Origin: Cellvibrionaceae bacterium
GTDB taxonomy: Bacteria; Pseudomonadota; Gammaproteobacteria; Pseudomonadales; Cellvibrionaceae
Assembly (NCBI GenBank): GCA_021151615.1
Contig: JAGKXA010000009.1
Location: 1 to 45,306, forward strand
Reading direction: 5' to 3'
Length of the DNA stretch: 45,306 bases
Of this stretch, positions 42,415-45,306 are shown piece by piece; within the stretch, counting starts at the first letter, position 1, and every line of letters begins with the position of its first letter. Position numbers and translations under genes: made by a program. The notes under the pieces are model-generated. The model was given only the letters and a program-made list of their open reading frames with translations, was not told the origin of the DNA and made no database searches.

Positions 42415-44491
42415 CCATAATGTTAACGCCGACTTTTTCCGGTATTTCATTTTGCGATAGCACATGCAAGCCGGGACTAAACACGCGTGCATAACGCGCG
42501 AGCAGTGGACGCAATTGTGGCATTACCGCAAGGATAGGTGGGTGACCTTCCTTGCGTAATTTTTCTTTGACTACCGGCATGGCATTTTGTAATTGGTTGA
42601 GAAGGTTAGGCTCAACCGGAATATTATCCAGGCTTACCGGCCCTGCTTGTTTGGCAATGCTTAATGCACTGAGCAAAGTGTTTTCCAGATTATTATCCAA
42701 TACAAATACCGACAATTCGCTCCGCTCACCGGCAATGCTGGTGACGATATTGCGGCGCAGTGCGTAGCGCACATCGGCAGATAGCAATACCGGATCTTTG
42801 GTGCTTTCACTGCCTTCCACCAATGCGGTCGCAATGCTGACAATATCGCGCAGTGATACTTCTTCCAGTAACAGCTGGCGATACACGCGGTGTTGTTGGG
42901 TGAGGCTTAATTGATGTTTTAACGCATCGGCCAATTTTGGCGCTTGTTGGGTTAAGCGTTGCAGCAGGTGATCCACATCATCGTGTTTAAATACTTCTGA
43001 TAAGTTTGCACGAATCACTTTATTTAAATGTGTCGCTATCACACTCGCACAATCAATGACTTGATAACCCAAATTTAGCGCGCGTGATTTTTCGGCAGGA
43101 AGAATCCATACCACGGGCATGCGGTAGGCGGGGTCGGTTCCCAAAATGCCATCGATTTCTCCGTAAAGTTCCGGTGAGGGAATGGCCATCATGCGATCGG
43201 CGTGAATTTCTGCCCCATCAATTTTTTCGCCGTTAATGTAAATATTGTATTGCGATGCTTTTAACCGCAGGCTATCGCGAATTTGTACTTCTGGTAATAG
43301 AAAGCCGAGGCTTTCCGATAAGGTTTGGCGCACACCGCGCACGCGTTGTACCAGCGGTGCTCCAGCGGCTTGATTGACCAATCCCACTAATTTATAACCG
43401 AGTGAAATGGATAAGGTTTCCACCGCAGGAATGTCATCCCAAGCGAGGTTTTGATTTTGTTCCTGCGCCATGGCGTTAGTGATCGCTTCCGCTTGTTCGA
43501 GCGGATCGGCCGGCTCCGGGCTTTGTGATATTCGCCAGGCGATAAAACCAACGAGCCCTGCGAAGGTAAAAAATGCCAGGTGCGGCATACCGGGAATTGC
43601 ACCCAGCAAAAATAAAATACCTGCGACTGTGTAAAGCGTTGTTGGTGATGCTAATAATTGGTTTCCGACTTGCTCGGTAATTTCCGATGATTCGTTAATG
43701 CGCGTAACAATAATGGCCGCTGCGGTAGAGAGCAGCAGTGCAGGGATTTGTGCAGCGAGGCCGTCACCAATCGCGAGCAATGCATATTGCTGGAATGCCT
43801 GCCCTGCGCTCAGGTCATACATAAACATGCCGATGGCAAAACCACCAAACAGGTTGATCAACAGAATTAAAATTCCCGCAATGGCATCGCCGCGCACAAA
43901 TTTGGAAGCGCCGTCCATTGCCCCGTAAAAATCGGCTTCTTTCGCAACAACTTGACGACGTTGCTTGGCATCTTCCTGCGAAATCAAACCCGCATTTAAA
44001 TCGGCATCGATGGCCATTTGTTTTCCGGGTAATGCATCCAGGGTAAAGCGCGCCGTCACTTCGGAAATACGTTCGCCACCTTTGGTGATTACGATAAAGT
44101 TCACGATCATCAAAATCATGAACACCACCATACCTACAATAAAGTTACCGCCGATCACCACTTCACCGAAGGCTTCAATCACTTTACCGGCAGCGTCAGT
44201 TCCCGTGTGACCTTCCAATAACACCACGCGTGTAGATGCCACGTTTAAACATAAACGCATCAGGGTGGTAATTAAAATCACTGTGGGGAAGAGCGAAAAA
44301 TCCAACGGGCTTTTGGCTGACACGCTGGTGAGCAGCACCAGAATCGCCACGGCAATATTGAAGGTAAATAAAATATCCAGCAGCAGCGGTGGCAGCGGCA
44401 GGATAATCATGGCCAGTATCGACAAAATCAGCAGTGGAATTCCTATGCGACCACTGCGGAAATTAGTGCTGAGTTGTTGAAGTGGATTCAT
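42401..44491 (-). CDS. flhA: Flagellar export gate protein FlhA
   Basis: 696-residue inner-membrane gate of the flagellar type III export apparatus. The N-terminal half has eight membrane helices with the FHIPEP signature region RISEVTARFTLDALPGKQMA at about 150-170 and MRLCLNVASTR; the C-terminal cytoplasmic half (about 350-696) is the substrate- and chaperone-docking ring, with SLGYKLVGLVNQAAGAPLVQR. Length matches the family. It starts two bases after the flhB stop, so the two are one operon. flhF and fleN do not follow as they do in Pseudomonas. Confidence 0.97.
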   Translation of the reverse strand: MNPLQQLSTNFRSGRIGIPLLILSILAMIILPLPPLLLDILFTFNIAVAILVLLTSVSAKSPLDFSLFPTVILITTLMRLCLNVASTRVVLLEGHTGTDAAGKVIEAFGEVVIGGNFIVGMVVFMILMIVNFIVITKGGERISEVTARFTLDALPGKQMAIDADLNAGLISQEDAKQRRQVVAKEADFYGAMDGASKFVRGDAIAGILILLINLFGGFAIGMFMYDLSAGQAFQQYALLAIGDGLAAQIPALLLSTAAAIIVTRINESSEITEQVGNQLLASPTTLYTVAGILFLLGAIPGMPHLAFFTFAGLVGFIAWRISQSPEPADPLEQAEAITNAMAQEQNQNLAWDDIPAVETLSISLGYKLVGLVNQAAGAPLVQRVRGVRQTLSESLGFLLPEVQIRDSLRLKASQYNIYINGEKIDGAEIHADRMMAIPSPELYGEIDGILGTDPAYRMPVVWILPAEKSRALNLGYQVIDCASVIATHLNKVIRANLSEVFKHDDVDHLLQRLTQQAPKLADALKHQLSLTQQHRVYRQLLLEEVSLRDIVSIATALVEGSESTKDPVLLSADVRYALRRNIVTSIAGERSELSVFVLDNNLENTLLSALSIAKQAGPVSLDNIPVEPNLLNQLQNAMPVVKEKLRKEGHPPILAVMPQLRPLLARYARVFSPGLHVLSQNEIPEKVGVNIMGSLG

Positions 44492-44493
44492 GG

Positions 44494-45306
44494 TTAAGTC
44501 CTGTTGGCCATGCTGGCCGGAATCGGAAGGTTGCTTGGCAAAATCGGCTTATTTCTACGGCCCTGGCGATAGGCGCGCAGGTGCAAAATATAAGTCAGTA
44601 CATGGGCGACCGCTGTGTAAAGCGGAGCAGGAATTTGCTGGTTAATGCGTGTGGTGTGATAAATCGCACGCGCCAGTGGCGGCATTTCAACGATTTCCAA
44701 ATGATGGCTGGCGGCGAGTTTTTTAATATAAAGTGCAAGTTCATCCACGCCTTTGGCGAGCACATAAGGTGCCTTGGCTTTTTTCAAATCATATTTCAGG
44801 GCGACCGCAAAGTGTTCCGGGTTTACGATAACCACATCGGCATCCTTAATCACTTTATTAATCTGGCGCTGCAACATTTGCCGCTGCAATTGTTTAATGC
44901 GCGCTTTGACTTCCGGGCGACCTTCCTGGTTTTTGTGTTCTTCTTTGACTTCCTGCTTGCTCATACGCATTTTTTTGAGGAAGAAAAAACGCTGCAGTGG
45001 AATATCGATAAAAGAGAACACAATAAATACCACCAGCAGGGCGAGGGTGGTGTTAAACAATAAACTGAATGCATTGCTGATAGCGCCGGGTAAATCGCTG
45101 CGCTGTAATTCAATTAAATGTGAGCTGGCTTCTATCACCAACCACCAGGCTGCCAACAACAATACGGTAACTTTGAGCAGGGATTTTAATAGCTCGGTCC
45201 AGTTTTGTGCTGAAACAATTTTCCCCAAACCTTTGATGGGATTCAGGCGGCTGAATTGCGGCATAAAATTCTTGCTGGCAAATACCCAGCCGCCGGGCAT
45301 TAATGA
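44494..45306 (-). CDS. flhB: Flagellar export switch protein FlhB (N-terminus cut by window edge)
   Basis: At least 271 residues, the C-terminal three quarters of FlhB, an inner-membrane protein that switches export specificity by self-cleavage. Visible are the third and fourth membrane helices, the charged linker KKMRMSKQEVKEEHKNQEGR, and the cytoplasmic domain with ADVVIVNPEHFAVALKYD. The cleavage motif, normally NPTH, is NPEH here (44823-44812). The C-terminus has MPPLARAIYHTTRINQQIP. The reading frame is open to the window edge, so the internal ATG at 45300 is not the start. About 100 residues are missing. Confidence 0.95.
   Translation of the reverse strand, partial: SLMPGGWVFASKNFMPQFSRLNPIKGLGKIVSAQNWTELLKSLLKVTVLLLAAWWLVIEASSHLIELQRSDLPGAISNAFSLLFNTTLALLVVFIVFSFIDIPLQRFFFLKKMRMSKQEVKEEHKNQEGRPEVKARIKQLQRQMLQRQINKVIKDADVVIVNPEHFAVALKYDLKKAKAPYVLAKGVDELALYIKKLAASHHLEIVEMPPLARAIYHTTRINQQIPAPLYTAVAHVLTYILHLRAYRQGRRNKPILPSNLPIPASMANRT

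Noticed and set aside
44482..45063. 193-residue plus-strand frame
   Set aside because: Antisense to flhB, which has a clear reading frame and family motifs.
1..45306. CRISPR arrays, tRNA or rRNA genes, insertion sequences, prophage
   Set aside because: No regularly spaced repeats beyond the two short tandem arrays, no cloverleaf-like sequence, and no transposase or phage proteins among the frames read.

Overview
The window looks like a chromosome segment from a Cellvibrio-like, polysaccharide-degrading gammaproteobacterium. That assignment is inferred from protein content and was not tested by any search. The supporting signs are a lipoprotein GH18 chitinase, a LacI-family sugar repressor, a two-component sensor of the kind carrying Reg_prop propellers, a Pseudomonas-like flagellar and motor gene set, PilZ proteins, a YjjV-type TatD hydrolase and CsdE/TcdA homologues. 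Base composition looks even throughout. I saw no rRNA, tRNA, IS element, prophage or CRISPR array. Thirty-seven genes are called; two (LacI at the left edge, flhB at the right edge) are cut by the window.

Layout. 1-1919: truncated LacI repressor, divergent from a secreted SMP-30/NHL-like propeller protein. 2168-6736: giant Reg_prop/Y_Y_Y histidine kinase-receiver-GGDEF protein. 6744-9163: DUF1244 protein and the motA-motB stator pair. 9236-12927: YbaL-type antiporter, DUF1993 protein and an odd zinc-ribbon/TM2/pilin-like fusion. 13013-15714: ECF sigma factor translationally coupled to a YfbK-like VWA protein. 15983-16600: secreted protein with a PEP-CTERM-like tail. 16650-20606: MoxR-DUF58-TgpA operon. 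20694-25014: GGDEF protein, two alpha/beta hydrolases and a TatD-family hydrolase. 25019-27726: GGDEF protein with a periplasmic sensor, then the chitinase. 27995-30350: CsdE-like, HEAT lipoprotein and TcdA-like genes. 30545-38203: a same-strand signalling run of FixJ-like regulator, chemoreceptor, CheR and a giant REC-EAL-Cache-PAS-kinase-REC-Hpt protein. 38200-41286: an unrecognised gene and a four-gene cluster with a small transglutaminase-like protein. 41383-42384: two paralogous PilZ proteins. 42401-45306: flhA and truncated flhB.

How they fit together. The strongest theme is cyclic-di-GMP and motility. There are three intact-looking GGDEF proteins, one EAL protein, two PilZ receptors, the MotAB stator, a chemoreceptor with its methyltransferase, and the FlhAB export gate. 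A second theme is cell-envelope and polymer handling: chitinase, secreted propeller and PEP-CTERM-like proteins, MoxR/DUF58/TgpA and two exported hydrolases. The most unusual objects are the REC-EAL kinase, whose single membrane segment gives a topology conflict; the zinc-ribbon/TM2/pilin fusion; the NPEH (not NPTH) cleavage motif in FlhB; the ECF/VWA pair; and the small transglutaminase cluster at 39080-41286 preceded by a 15-bp tandem repeat.
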